A stretch of DNA of 64,000 bases from Paenibacillus_T sp033239625 (GCF_033239625.1 NZ_BTCK01000018.1:1-64000); one strand, 5' to 3'; positions 1-8,143 are shown, numbered from the stretch's first letter. The notes: generated by a model not told the origin, from the letters alone. A program made the numbers and translations.

Positions 1-75
1 ACCCAATCCCTCCCCTCGTAATGGAGGGCCCCCGGGGCTTGCCCCCAGGACCCCCATCAGGACTGGTCTAGGCAC
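1..75 (-). repeat. GC-rich extragenic repeat, inverted copy
   Basis: Read on the minus strand this matches 1985-2058 on the plus strand: a CTAGACCAGT block, then GGGGGTCC, a run of G and C around a GGGCCC core, then a GGGAGGG..TTGGGT end. The window edge cuts the left copy, so its true end is not visible. Together with the 26-bp units just inside, it forms an inverted frame around the 0.2-1.8 kb region. I infer a dispersed genomic repeat, not a gene. Confidence 0.7.
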
Positions 76-90
76 AGTCGAGCTTATGCC

Positions 91-218
91 CGCTTACGTC
101 CCTTTCGGGACACGCTATCATGCGGAATGATTTGGTTACGGGATTTTGCGGTGCGTACGTGTTAGGCGTGCTTTCCTAGTTCGAGCGTATACTCGCTTTC
201 GTCCATACGGGACACGCT
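91..218 (-). repeat. two copies of a 26-bp extragenic repeat
   Basis: Copies lie at 91-116 and 192-218. Read on the minus strand they follow AGCGTGTCCC, a short variable centre, then GGACGTAAGCGAG (the second has GAAAGCG). Two more copies sit at 1842-1870 and 1944-1969 in the opposite orientation. The half-sites TGTCCC and GGGAC can pair, so each unit may fold into a small hairpin. Confidence 0.7.
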
Positions 219-272
219 TTACGTTAGATGTGCTCGCTCGTGTTCCCCTCTCGTATTCCTCGAGTGGAATGT

Positions 273-530
273 TTATTTCAATCCTTGCTCTGCCTTCGTC
301 AACAAAGGAATCAATTCAATCAAGCAAACTACGATGTAGTCTGGGGTGCAATGTTGTGTGGCAGGTTTGTTGCGGCGGTTAATCCATGCTGCGCGGATGC
401 CGGCGTTGTGGGCTCCTATGATGTCATTGGTGAGGGAATCGCCTATGTGGAGAACTTCTTCGGGTTTCAACCCGCTGATGTGGAGTGCTTGATAATTTGG
501 CGCAACGATATATGCAATAACATTCCTCAC
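273..530 (-). pseudogene. C-terminal remnant of a HAD-family phosphatase
   Basis: The 85-residue reading frame carries the last motif of haloacid-dehalogenase phosphatases: PEEVLHIGDSLTNDI, with the Asp pair that binds magnesium, followed by GAHNAGIRAAWINR. The N-terminal part with the nucleophilic DxD motif is absent, and no continuation is visible upstream on the minus strand at 530-640. A full HAD protein of this type has over 200 residues. It cannot be an active phosphatase as it stands. The piece lies inside a patch of inverted repeats, which fits decay after a rearrangement. Confidence 0.75.
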
Positions 531-636
531 AGACCTTAATCCACTTCGGGTTAGCTGCTGCCTCTACTCCCCCTTAAGCCCCTCCTACGTCGGATGCATG
601 TAAACATATGGAAATAATTTTAGAATAAGAGCTGGA

Positions 637-1713
637 ATGGACGCAGTATTCAAACAAGGATTACGCCACCCCATCAACAAAGGAGGAACTATTATAATCT
701 CAACGTCTCGCGGCTTGATGCTTCCTATTCACCAGCCGCCTATTGTCTCGTGGGCAAACCAAGCCCATCACATGTCCATCATTCTCCAGCATCCCGCCAG
801 CGTGGAATGGATCTACTCTCACTATATACAGCTTGAGCTTCTTCAAGGATTCACGGGGGATCGCCTCATCAACTATACCTTTCCTAATGCGCCGGAGACC
901 GTCTGCCCTTGGCTGGAAGTCCGGCACATTCCAAGGAATAGCATCACAGGCAATATCGTACCTTGGCTGCAGGAGCGCCTCATGGAAGGTTACTACATCT
1001 ATTTATTCCTAAACACCTATCATCTTCCTAGCTACCTCGCCTACCAAGATCGCCATTATGCACACGATCCGCTTATCTTCGGTTTCGACAGCAATTCGCA
1101 CACCTTTGCAATCCGAGATTTTCATACCAGTTCCCAAGGCTATCTCAAATACGAAACATTCAACGTCGATTCTAATTCCATGGAACGTTCATACAACGAT
1201 ATGTCCGAGGACAATGATATGCTCGGAGGCATTCAACTGCTTCGCATCAATCCAAATTGTATGTATCCATTCGATTCCAAGCTTGTCGCAAGCTCCATTG
1301 CAGACTATCTAGAGAGCAAATGCTCCTACCTCAAAACCGACAACTGGCTCACTTCTCCTGTATCTGCTTACGGTTTTCAAATATATCCCCATCTGTCCGA
1401 TCATATGCGACGCGTGGCTGAAGGCAGCACCTCGGCCGATTTCCGCTTGATTCACGTATTTCACGACCACAAGCTCCTCATGCGGCATAGACTTCACTTC
1501 ATGGCTCACAATAAACGCCTTATTCCCGATCATCTAGCCTCCGGCTACGACGAAGTGCTCACAACCAGCCTGCTTGCTCGAAGCCTAGCCCTCAAATACT
1601 ACCTCACCCAAGACACAATGCTCCTCCACAAATGCGAACAGCTTCTACTCGATCTGCAAAATAAAGAACGCCAAGCGCTGCTCGCCGTTCTCGACTCCCT
1701 CGCTGCTATTTAA
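637..1713 (+). CDS. uncharacterised protein, BtrH_N-like
   Basis: A 358-residue protein with no signal peptide or membrane segment. It has a region around residues 145-160 (HDPLIFGFDSNSHTFAIRDF) that recalls the BtrH N-terminal fold: proteins of the butirosin acyltransferase family and uncharacterised Paenibacillus relatives that often accompany peptide biosynthesis genes. That assignment is by general resemblance only. The start is uncertain. The ATG at 637 lacks a good ribosome site, whereas an AGGAGG lies at 681-686 inside the frame and the next ATG is at 718. The gene stands alone, with no partner biosynthetic genes, between inverted extragenic repeats. Function unknown. Confidence 0.6.
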   Translation: MDAVFKQGLRHPINKGGTIIISTSRGLMLPIHQPPIVSWANQAHHMSIILQHPASVEWIYSHYIQLELLQGFTGDRLINYTFPNAPETVCPWLEVRHIPRNSITGNIVPWLQERLMEGYYIYLFLNTYHLPSYLAYQDRHYAHDPLIFGFDSNSHTFAIRDFHTSSQGYLKYETFNVDSNSMERSYNDMSEDNDMLGGIQLLRINPNCMYPFDSKLVASSIADYLESKCSYLKTDNWLTSPVSAYGFQIYPHLSDHMRRVAEGSTSADFRLIHVFHDHKLLMRHRLHFMAHNKRLIPDHLASGYDEVLTTSLLARSLALKYYLTQDTMLLHKCEQLLLDLQNKERQALLAVLDSLAAI

Positions 1714-1841
1714 GCGAAGCGAAGCTCCAGTATCTCGCCCCAGCCCTCGAAAAGATGGCTGGGGCGTATTTACGTTCATGCACAACAGTAATTCCCTTCC
1801 TAGTCAGGCAATCAAGTAGTTCGGCACCCGCACCCAAGAAA

Positions 1842-1969
1842 AGCGTGTCCCACAGGGACGTAAACGAGTACCTGCACGGCATGATGCACACGTTCGAACA
1901 AGCAGGCAGACGTATAATCCGTACTTAGATACTTTCCACGTAGAGCGTGTCCCATAGGACGTAAGCGAG
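1842..1969 (+). repeat. two copies of the 26-bp extragenic repeat
   Basis: Copies at 1842-1870 and 1944-1969 begin AGCGTGTCCC and end GGACGTAAGCGAG (AAACGAG in the first). They are in opposite orientation to the copies at 91-116 and 192-218, so the four copies form an inverted arrangement around the orphan gene. Confidence 0.7.
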
Positions 1970-1984
1970 CACACGCTCCACTGT

Positions 1985-2123
1985 AACTAGACCAGTGTTG
2001 GGGGTCCCGGGGGCTGGCCCCCGGGGGCCCTCCCTTGAAAGGGAGGGTTTGGGTGGGTTGACAATATACCCTTGAGGGTTGAGGGGGCATCTGAGGGTTT
2101 GGGTGGGTTGATCATATTCCCTT
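1985..2123 (+). repeat. GC-rich extragenic repeat with direct repeats
   Basis: Positions 1985-2058 match the inverse of 1-75, with a long G/C palindrome centred on the repeated GGCCCCCGGGGGCCC stretch. Its end is part of a direct repeat: 2043-2073 and 2093-2123 share GAGGGTTTGGGTGGGTTG and then ATAT.CCCTT, 50 bp apart. No coding potential is supported here. The stretch 1714-2224 otherwise holds only the 26-bp units and the rplT terminator. Confidence 0.7.
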
Positions 2124-2175
2124 CAGGGAGAAGGGTTCCATCTAAGGGCATGGCCCTTAGATGTCCTTAGAAATC

Positions 2176-2210
2176 AAAAAGAGCCTCGCTCCCAATGGGA
2201 GCAAGGCTCG
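2176..2210 (-). terminator. terminator of infC-rpmI-rplT
   Basis: On the minus strand GAGCCTTGCTCCC, loop ATT, GGGAGCGAGGCTC is followed by TTTTT. It sits 15 bp past the rplT stop and closes the operon. Confidence 0.9.
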
Positions 2211-2224
2211 TACACCGCGTATGA

Positions 2225-2584
2225 CTACGCGTTGATTTTTTGTTTAGCTACGCCTGCGAGCGAGTTGAACGCGTTGATGTCGTTGACTGCGAGGTCAGCG
2301 AGGATCTTGCGGTTCACTTCGATGCCAGCCAGCTTCAGGCCGGACATGAATTTGTTGTACGACAGACCGTTTTGACGTGCTGCTGCGTTGATACGAACGA
2401 TCCACAGTTTGCGGAAGTCGCGTTTAACTTGGCGACGGTCGCGGTATGCATACAGCAACGATTTCATTACTTGCTCTTTAGCTGTTTTAAACAGGCGATG
2501 TTTCGAACCGAAGTAACCTTTCGCCAGCTTCAAAATCCGTTTACGACGACGAGCGCGGACGAAGCCGCCTTTAACTCTTGCCAT
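2225..2584 (-). CDS. rplT: 50S ribosomal protein L20
   Basis: At 119 residues this is the usual length for L20. The Arg/Lys-rich N-terminus (MARVKGGFVRARRRKR) is the extended tail that threads into 23S rRNA, and the globular C-terminal domain follows from about residue 60. L20 binds 23S rRNA early in large-subunit assembly. In Bacillus it also represses its own operon by binding the infC leader mRNA. It is the last gene of infC-rpmI-rplT, 65 bp after rpmI, and is followed by a strong terminator. The ATG is preceded by AGGAGG at a normal distance. Confidence 0.98.
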   Translation of the reverse strand: MARVKGGFVRARRRKRILKLAKGYFGSKHRLFKTAKEQVMKSLLYAYRDRRQVKRDFRKLWIVRINAAARQNGLSYNKFMSGLKLAGIEVNRKILADLAVNDINAFNSLAGVAKQKINA

Positions 2585-2649
2585 GAGTGAAGACCTCCTG
2601 TAGGTTGTTTTAGTTTATAAAGTGCATCGCGAGCATTCGCGATAATAGA

Positions 2650-2850
2650 CTATTTCAGGTTAGCCAAACCTTGTTGAATACGACGAACGTCGCCAGCTGC
2701 CATGAGTGGTTGGCCAGCGAGAACGCGTTTTTGACGACCGGATTTGTGCGAAAGCAGGTGGTTTCTGTACGCTTTATAGCGTTTTACTTTGCCCGTACCA
2801 GTAATTTTGAAGCGGTCTTTCAGACTGCTGTGCGTTTTCATCTTAGGCAT
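2650..2850 (-). CDS. rpmI: 50S ribosomal protein L35
   Basis: A 66-residue basic protein with the family start MPKMKTHSSLKDRFKITGTG and the later HLLSHKSGRQKR block. L35 is a small component of the large ribosomal subunit. It lies between infC and rplT in the standard Firmicutes order, 25 bp after infC. The ribosome site is AAGGAGGA. Confidence 0.98.
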   Translation of the reverse strand: MPKMKTHSSLKDRFKITGTGKVKRYKAYRNHLLSHKSGRQKRVLAGQPLMAAGDVRRIQQGLANLK

Positions 2851-2875
2851 TCGAGTGTTCCTCCTTGAATTTATG

Positions 2876-3397
2876 TTAGCTTGTAGTTTTTGGCGCCAAA
2901 ATCATGATCATACTGCGGCCTTCCAGTTTAGGGACGCGTTCAACGCTGCATAATTCGGCGACTGCAACTTCTTTCGCAAGGCGGTCAAGGATGCGCTGTC
3001 CGATCGCTGCATGCGCGATTTCGCGACCGCGGAAACGAACGGAGCATTTGACCTTGTCGCCTTCCTTCAGAAACTTCACGACATTGCGCAGTTTCGTCTG
3101 GTAGTCGTTCTCTTCAATGTTCGAGCGGAACCATACTTCCTTCAGATCAACGATCTTCTGGTTTTTGCGGGCTTCCTTCTCTTTCTTCTGCTGCTCATAC
3201 CGGAACTTGCCGTAATCCATGATCCGACAAACTGGCGGTTTCGCCTGCGGTGCGACATTGACAAGATCCATGCTTGCATCGACTGCCAGTTGAAGAGCTT
3301 CGCGAATCGACATAACGCCGAGCTGCTCTCCCTCTGCTCCGACTACGCGAACCTCGCGAGCTCGGATTTCGTCATTGATCTGATGTTCTCTGCTAAT
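2876..3397 (-). CDS. infC: translation initiation factor IF-3, ATT start
   Basis: A 173-residue IF-3. The N-terminal domain begins ISREHQINDEIRAREVRV, and the C-terminal domain follows the Lys-rich helix EQQKKEKEARKNQK. IF-3 binds the 30S subunit and checks start-codon choice. I place the start at the ATT at 3397-3395, eight bases after GGAGGT. This matches the non-standard ATT start known for infC in Bacillus and E. coli, by which IF-3 limits its own synthesis. An upstream in-frame ATG at 3526 would add 43 unrelated residues and would run through the leader hairpin, so I reject it. First gene of the infC-rpmI-rplT operon. Confidence 0.96.
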   Translation of the reverse strand: MSREHQINDEIRAREVRVVGAEGEQLGVMSIREALQLAVDASMDLVNVAPQAKPPVCRIMDYGKFRYEQQKKEKEARKNQKIVDLKEVWFRSNIEENDYQTKLRNVVKFLKEGDKVKCSVRFRGREIAHAAIGQRILDRLAKEVAVAELCSVERVPKLEGRSMIMILAPKTTS

Positions 3398-3599
3398 AAC
3401 GTGCCACCTCCAAATATTAGTTTCCACGCAATAAAAATGCGGGCCCGTCAGGACCCGCATGCCATAACCATTCGTAAATGCATCTTCGTCTTCAATGACG
3501 GCTGCAATGTTATCGATCGGTCGCATATAACCAGCCGGCGTCTAGCCGTTAGGTGAGAAGCGGGTGCCTCTTCTTATTGCGATAAGTTTTAAATGTTAC
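3398..3599 (-). promoter_or_regulatory. infC leader with attenuator hairpin
   Basis: About 200 nt of untranslated leader separate the predicted promoter from infC. A hairpin at 3437-3460 (ATGCGGGTCC..GGGCCCGCAT on the minus strand) is followed by TTTTTAT, so it looks like an intrinsic terminator 35-40 nt ahead of the infC ribosome site. L20-dependent attenuation of this operon is known in Bacillus; that the same happens here is inference. Confidence 0.75.
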
Positions 3600-3605
3600 C
3601 GACTT

Positions 3606-3635
3606 ACTATATCACAACGGGACAACTGAAGTCAA
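3606..3635 (-). promoter_or_regulatory. sigma-A promoter of infC operon
   Basis: TTGACT, an 18-bp gap and TATAGT on the minus strand, with transcription expected to begin near 3599. It lies just upstream of the long infC leader. Confidence 0.65.
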
Positions 3636-3685
3636 CAACGGTCTGAGCGAGCACAAACAAAAAGCTTTCAACCGTCAGAGCCTTC

Positions 3686-4927
3686 TTATCCCTGCTTGCT
3701 CTGCACTTCTTCCAATCGAATAACGCGCGTATGCTGCGTATGGCTCCACTGCTTGTTGTTCTGCGTGAAGAATGCGTAGAACGTGATCGGCCACCACGAC
3801 AACAGGAAGAACGGCAGCGTCAGCAGATGCGCATACATTCTCCAGTTGCGGACATTCTCGAGAATGAGCGACAACGGGAACATGATCACAGATGCTGTAA
3901 TCGCAACAACCGGCATCCACCAAGGCAGATACTCATAGATCGAGCCGAAGATGTTGTCTGCAGGGATGATATTATCTCCCCACAGCAGCGCCGTCAGGAT
4001 GAATCCAAGCAGCGTGTTATAGACCGAGATCGAGTACAACGCGGCGTCAAACTTCACGAAGCTGCGCTGTTTGATGCTTGCCCACAGCAGCGGGAAGAAG
4101 TAGTTGCGCGCCACGTTGAAGTGACCTTGCATCCAACGCAGACGCTGACGAGCGGACGCTCGGAACGATACCGGCTTCTCGTCATATACTTTCGCCTCAT
4201 AGTTCAATACCGGATGCACGCCTCGCTTGATGCAGCGCATCGTAAACTCCAAGTCTTCGACGAGGCTTGTCGCGCCCCATCCCATATCCTTCAGCAGCTT
4301 CGAATCGAAGCACATGCCCGTACCGCCGAGGAAGTTCGCCATCCGCAGATTGCGGCGCGACAGCTGCCACAGACGGTTGCAATACCAGTACGTAATACCG
4401 TAAGCAGCCGTAACCCACGAGTCGTTCGGGTTCTTCGTATCGAGGTAGCCTTGAATAACTTGATGGCCTTCGCACAGGTCATCGTTCATCAGATGCAGGA
4501 AGTCGCTGTTGCACAGGTTATCCGCATCGAACATAACGACAGCATCGTACTGCTTCGGCTTGCTCCACAATTCCTTGAGCATCCATTCAATCGCATAGCC
4601 TTTACCGCGCAGCGTCGAGTTGTTGCGGACGCATGCATGAACACCTTCGTAACCGCGAACGACATCAGCCGTGCCGTCGGTGCAGTTATCGCAAATAACG
4701 AAAATATCGTACAGCTCTCTTGGATAATCCAGCTTAAGCAAATTTTCAACCAGTGCGCCTACAACCTGCTCTTCGTTGTGCGCGGCGACGAGTACAGCGA
4801 AAGACTTCTTCGGTTCATGACGACGTTGTTTCTTGGACCGATAAATCCCGAACAGCGCAAGCACAAACTGATAGACACCGATGAACACCAGCAGGATCTG
4901 GAACGCCATCATCAAAACATTCAACAT
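3686..4927 (-). CDS. membrane glycosyltransferase, GT2 family
   Basis: 413 residues. A first membrane helix (about 5-28) precedes a cytoplasmic GT2 domain. Its marks are AVLVAAHNEE, CDNCTDGT, the DAD metal/nucleotide motif (VVMFDADN), an ED pair (LVEDLEF) and the QxxRW-type RQRLRWMQGH. At least three membrane helices follow from about residue 300. This is the layout of processive or lipid-linked GT2 enzymes such as cellulose synthase-like and BcsA-type proteins, which transfer sugar from a nucleotide sugar to a membrane acceptor. Donor and product cannot be read from the sequence. It may be functionally paired with the glycosyltransferase at 5289-6467, on the same strand. Confidence 0.85.
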   Translation of the reverse strand: MLNVLMMAFQILLVFIGVYQFVLALFGIYRSKKQRRHEPKKSFAVLVAAHNEEQVVGALVENLLKLDYPRELYDIFVICDNCTDGTADVVRGYEGVHACVRNNSTLRGKGYAIEWMLKELWSKPKQYDAVVMFDADNLCNSDFLHLMNDDLCEGHQVIQGYLDTKNPNDSWVTAAYGITYWYCNRLWQLSRRNLRMANFLGGTGMCFDSKLLKDMGWGATSLVEDLEFTMRCIKRGVHPVLNYEAKVYDEKPVSFRASARQRLRWMQGHFNVARNYFFPLLWASIKQRSFVKFDAALYSISVYNTLLGFILTALLWGDNIIPADNIFGSIYEYLPWWMPVVAITASVIMFPLSLILENVRNWRMYAHLLTLPFFLLSWWPITFYAFFTQNNKQWSHTQHTRVIRLEEVQSKQG

Positions 4928-5005
4928 TCTTGGTATTGCCCCCTTGAGACCCCAATTTTTTAATTAACCCTTTTTTTCTTTGTTCTCTCTATTGTTTAAC
5001 TTTCT

Positions 5006-5212
5006 TTAACCACCAGCACGATTGGCAAACCATCCCATATCTAAAGCCGGCTTCTCTCTTTTTGCGGCACTTAGTGCATTTTGCACCGTACGGTCTGCTT
5101 TGTCAAAAACGGTTTGAGCGCCCATATCGTCATAAGCGCCTAGTAAAACGCTTCCATGGCGAGCATTTATCGACATTGCCTCATTTTCCGTCTGCATCCC
5201 CCTTATTTTCAT
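5006..5212 (-). CDS. possible small protein
   Basis: An open frame of up to 68 residues between two glycosyltransferase genes. The sequence is balanced in composition and ends in WFANRAGG, with internal Met codons at residues 6 and 13. None of the candidate starts has a well-spaced ribosome site: AAGGGGG directly abuts the second ATG. I do not recognise it, and the call rests mainly on composition and position. The rest of 4928-5288 shows no other feature. Confidence 0.3.
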   Translation of the reverse strand: MKIRGMQTENEAMSINARHGSVLLGAYDDMGAQTVFDKADRTVQNALSAAKREKPALDMGWFANRAGG

Positions 5213-5288
5213 CCATTTGCATCGTTTTTAATGCTTACGTCCGTCAAAAATGAGTACGAAACCGCCGTCATACCAAAAATTGTACGGT

Positions 5289-6467
5289 TCACGTAATAAA
5301 ACGTTGCACTATCGTCCCTATGTTCCCGGACTCAGCCTCCAGAAATTGCGACAGCAGCCGTCCGAATATCGCGTCCCATGACTGATTTCGGCTGTAAGCG
5401 AGCCCTCTCGCGGCCAGATGGCTCCTCTCCTCCGGATCCTGATGCAGCCGCTCCAGCGCATCCGCGAACGCATCAGCGCTGCCCGGGTCGCACAGCAGAC
5501 CGTTAACGCCGTGCGTTAAGGTATCCGCAACGCCGCCAGCTCTAGCTCCGATAACAGCCGTTTCGCAAGCCATCGCTTCAAGCACGACATTGCCGAACGT
5601 CTCTGTCGCGGACGGGAACAAGAAGACATCAGCAGCTGCGTACAGCTCGCGAAGCGCTGGCAGCGACTGAAACCCTAGGAAGCGAACCGGAAGCTGCTCA
5701 CGCGTACATCGCGCTTCAAGTTCGCCTGCCGAAGGGCCGTCGCCGGCAATCAGCATAACGGCTTCAGGATGCGACTGACGGAACTTGTCAAAGGCATCGA
5801 TTGCAATTCCGACATCCTTTTCCGGCGACAGCCGGCCGACATACAACACCACGAATTGCTCCGACGTAATGCCATAGGAAGCCGAAAGTTCAGCCCGATT
5901 GACGCCGGGGTAGAACTGATCGGTCTTAATGCCTCTCGGCCAGACGTCAAGGCGATCTCCGCGCCACCCGCGGCCAACAAGCTGCGCCTTCGTGGAAGGA
6001 GAAGGAACAAAGATCATTCTGCATTCGTGGTGGAACCACTCCAGATATCTCCATAACAGCTTTGCCATCCACTGCAAATTGTAATACGGCAAATAGCGAT
6101 CGAAATGAGTATGGTAGGAGGCTACGAGCGGTATCCGGTATTTCTTAGCATAATGAATCCCGAACAGCCCCATATTGAATGGCGTGGCAACATGAATGAG
6201 CGTTGGCTGAAACAGTTGGAGCGCACGGCGCACGGGAACGGGGTTAGGCACGGCAAGCCTGCATTCGGGGTATAAGAAGAATGGAAACGAGGTAAAGCGC
6301 TGCACTTGAATAGAATTGTGTAACGATGTGTTATCCATGGCGGGGTCGGGCGCGAAAACCATCACCTCAATTCCCTGTCTGCGCAAAAAATCGGTCCAAC
6401 GACCCAATGTACGCGCAACTCCGTTCACTTCCGGCTCATACGTATCCGTAAATATCGCTAACCGCAT
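5289..6467 (-). CDS. glycosyltransferase, GT4 family, mannosyltransferase-like
   Basis: 392 residues with two Rossmann-like halves (GT-B fold). The N-terminus MRLAIFTDTYEPEVNGVAR, the His of HVATPFNMG, and the C-terminal donor-binding signature FPSATETFGNVVLEAMAC (the E-x7-E motif) are those of GDP-mannose-dependent alpha-mannosyltransferases such as MgtA/PimB-like enzymes. It would transfer a sugar from a nucleotide donor to a lipid or glycan acceptor at the inner face of the membrane. The donor is inferred from family resemblance only. The gene is monocistronic by spacing, followed by a 360-bp gap before the GT2 gene. Confidence 0.88.
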   Translation of the reverse strand: MRLAIFTDTYEPEVNGVARTLGRWTDFLRRQGIEVMVFAPDPAMDNTSLHNSIQVQRFTSFPFFLYPECRLAVPNPVPVRRALQLFQPTLIHVATPFNMGLFGIHYAKKYRIPLVASYHTHFDRYLPYYNLQWMAKLLWRYLEWFHHECRMIFVPSPSTKAQLVGRGWRGDRLDVWPRGIKTDQFYPGVNRAELSASYGITSEQFVVLYVGRLSPEKDVGIAIDAFDKFRQSHPEAVMLIAGDGPSAGELEARCTREQLPVRFLGFQSLPALRELYAAADVFLFPSATETFGNVVLEAMACETAVIGARAGGVADTLTHGVNGLLCDPGSADAFADALERLHQDPEERSHLAARGLAYSRNQSWDAIFGRLLSQFLEAESGNIGTIVQRFIT

Positions 6468-6721
6468 CCTCGCTCCCTCCGCTTCTATCCGATCTGACCG
6501 TTAGTTCCGCTCTCAGCACTAATTGTACGAGAGACGAAATGACGGCATGCCTACAATGTAGCGGAATACTGTTTCCTTAGCGTCAATGGCGCATTAAGGG
6601 TTCATTAATATCAGATTTGCATCGCGATGACACAGCCGAAACAATCAGATGCTACATTGTGCGGGAGTCGTGCTGCCAAGGTGAAACCGACGAGTCCAGT
6701 CCTTGGGGATGATTTACACGC

Positions 6722-6750
6722 AAAAAACCGCTTCGCGCATCGCGAAGCGG
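6722..6750 (-). terminator. minus-strand terminator upstream of PAP2 gene
   Basis: Minus strand CCGCTTCGCG, loop, CGCGAAGCGG then TTTTTTG. It is an intrinsic terminator facing leftward, yet the nearest minus-strand gene upstream of it is trmB, 600 bp away across the whole PAP2 gene. Confidence 0.8.
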
Positions 6751-6780
6751 CTTAATCCGAGGGTTAATGGAGGGATCGGG

Positions 6781-7341
6781 ATGGAACGTATGATGGGTTG
6801 GCTCCGCTCTCGCGATCATCAAATGCTCATGATCGCGAACCGCAGACCCGCGCACCGGCTGCTGCAGGCAGGTCTTAGCCGCTGGCTTGAAACGATTACC
6901 CATATGGGCGGCGCAACATTCACGCTCTGCACCGCCTTATGCGCAGCCATCGCCGGATCGGCCGCGTGGAGCATGGCAGGCTGGCAGTGCATTGCCGCCG
7001 TTGCAGTCAGCCATCTGCCTGTCGCCGTGATGAAGCGGCATTTTCGCAGGCTTCGTCCCTATCAGAAGCTTCCGAATATTACGGCGTGCCGCTCCCCATT
7101 GCAGGATTCGTCTTTCCCATCGGGTCATACGACCGCGATTTTCGCTTGGCTAGTCCCTCTGATTGCAGCCGCTGGCGCGACAGCCGTATTGCTGCTGCCC
7201 GCTGCCATCGTCGTCGGCTTGTCCGTTGCCTGGTCACGCATGTACCTCGGATTGCATTATCCGTCCGACGTGTTCGCAGGCGCCATGCTCGGTTCAGCTA
7301 CCGCAGTCGGCATGCTGGAGCTGTGGCCGATTCTGCTCTGA
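6781..7341 (+). CDS. PAP2-family phosphatase
   Basis: 186 residues with about five membrane helices. It shows the three-part PAP2 signature: KRHFRRLRP, FPSGHTT (catalytic His) and SRMYLGLHYPSDVFAG (second catalytic His). The family dephosphorylates lipid phosphates such as undecaprenyl pyrophosphate (BcrC-like) or phosphatidate at the outer membrane face. The substrate here is not determined. The ATG at 6781 is chosen because GGAGG stands seven bases before it; an earlier ATG at 6703 would run through the terminator hairpin at 6722-6750. The stop lies only 7 bp from the convergent trmB stop, leaving no room for a terminator between them. Confidence 0.9.
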   Translation: MERMMGWLRSRDHQMLMIANRRPAHRLLQAGLSRWLETITHMGGATFTLCTALCAAIAGSAAWSMAGWQCIAAVAVSHLPVAVMKRHFRRLRPYQKLPNITACRSPLQDSSFPSGHTTAIFAWLVPLIAAAGATAVLLLPAAIVVGLSVAWSRMYLGLHYPSDVFAGAMLGSATAVGMLELWPILL

Positions 7342-7348
7342 ACGCGAA

Positions 7349-8143
7349 TTACTCGTCAGCCGATTCCGACGATACAGCGTCCTGCTCGTCATCCTCTTCC
7401 TCAGCTTCAGCAGCTCTTGACGCTTCCGCTGCTGCCGCATCACGCTTCGCACTGCGATAAGCAGCGATCGCTTCGTCGCCGATCAGCACCTCGATGCGGT
7501 GGATGTTTTGTCCGCGATTAAAGAACTTCATCTCGTACTCCGTCGGCACGAGGTCGTCGCGCAGCCCGTCCTTATGCAAGTTCAGCGCGATGTTGCGCGT
7601 CAGCAGTTCCATATCCGCGAAGCTGTTGAGGGAGAATTCGAACAACGACACCGAATCGGTCTTGAAATGAATCTCGCCCCGCGCATTCAGCGCGTTGATA
7701 TACTTGGCGACAAACCGCGGGTGCGTCAGACGACGACGCGCATGCTTCGCCTTCGGCCATGGATCGCTGAAATTCAAGTAAACGCGTTCCAGCTCGTCTT
7801 GATCGAATATATCTTCAATGAATTCGATATTCGCACGCAGCAGCGCCAGGTTCGGCGGGCTGTCCACGCCGCGCTCCGACCAGATTCGGCGCGCTTTCTC
7901 ACTGGCGCGGCGCACAAGCTCATCGTACATATCGACGCCGATAAAATTAATGTCCGGATTGCGGAAGCTTTGCGTGCTGATGAACTGTCCCTTGCCCATG
8001 CCAAGCTCGACATAGATCGGATTGTCGTTGCCGAAAAATTCGTTCCAGCGTCCCTTATAAGCCGTGCCGTCCAAGACGACTAGATCCGGCTGACTTTCTA
8101 TGCTTTCCAATATTCCTTTTCTTCCACGTAAGCGCATGTTCAC
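7349..8143 (-). CDS. trmB: tRNA (guanine-N7-)-methyltransferase
   Basis: 264 residues. TrmB uses SAM to methylate G46 in the variable loop of tRNA. The SAM site (YVELGMGKGQF), VDMYDELVRRA and the tRNA-binding NFSDPWPKAKHARRRLTH block are all present. The last 40 or so residues are an added Ala- and Glu/Asp-rich tail (AAAAEASRAAEAEEEDDEQD) not needed for the fold; B. subtilis TrmB is about 50 residues shorter. The gene converges with the PAP2 gene at 7341, and the only minus-strand terminator is at 6722-6750, so its transcript probably runs antisense through that gene. Confidence 0.96.
   Translation of the reverse strand: MNMRLRGRKGILESIESQPDLVVLDGTAYKGRWNEFFGNDNPIYVELGMGKGQFISTQSFRNPDINFIGVDMYDELVRRASEKARRIWSERGVDSPPNLALLRANIEFIEDIFDQDELERVYLNFSDPWPKAKHARRRLTHPRFVAKYINALNARGEIHFKTDSVSLFEFSLNSFADMELLTRNIALNLHKDGLRDDLVPTEYEMKFFNRGQNIHRIEVLIGDEAIAAYRSAKRDAAAAEASRAAEAEEEDDEQDAVSSESADE

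Noticed and set aside
3398..3526. Longer infC starting at ATG 3526
   Set aside because: The extra 43 residues match no IF-3, cross the attenuator hairpin, and lack a ribosome site; GGAGGT before ATT at 3397 is far better.
3731..4963. 410-residue plus-strand frame
   Set aside because: It is the antisense shadow of the GT2 glycosyltransferase and is rich in Arg, Gln and His without any domain.
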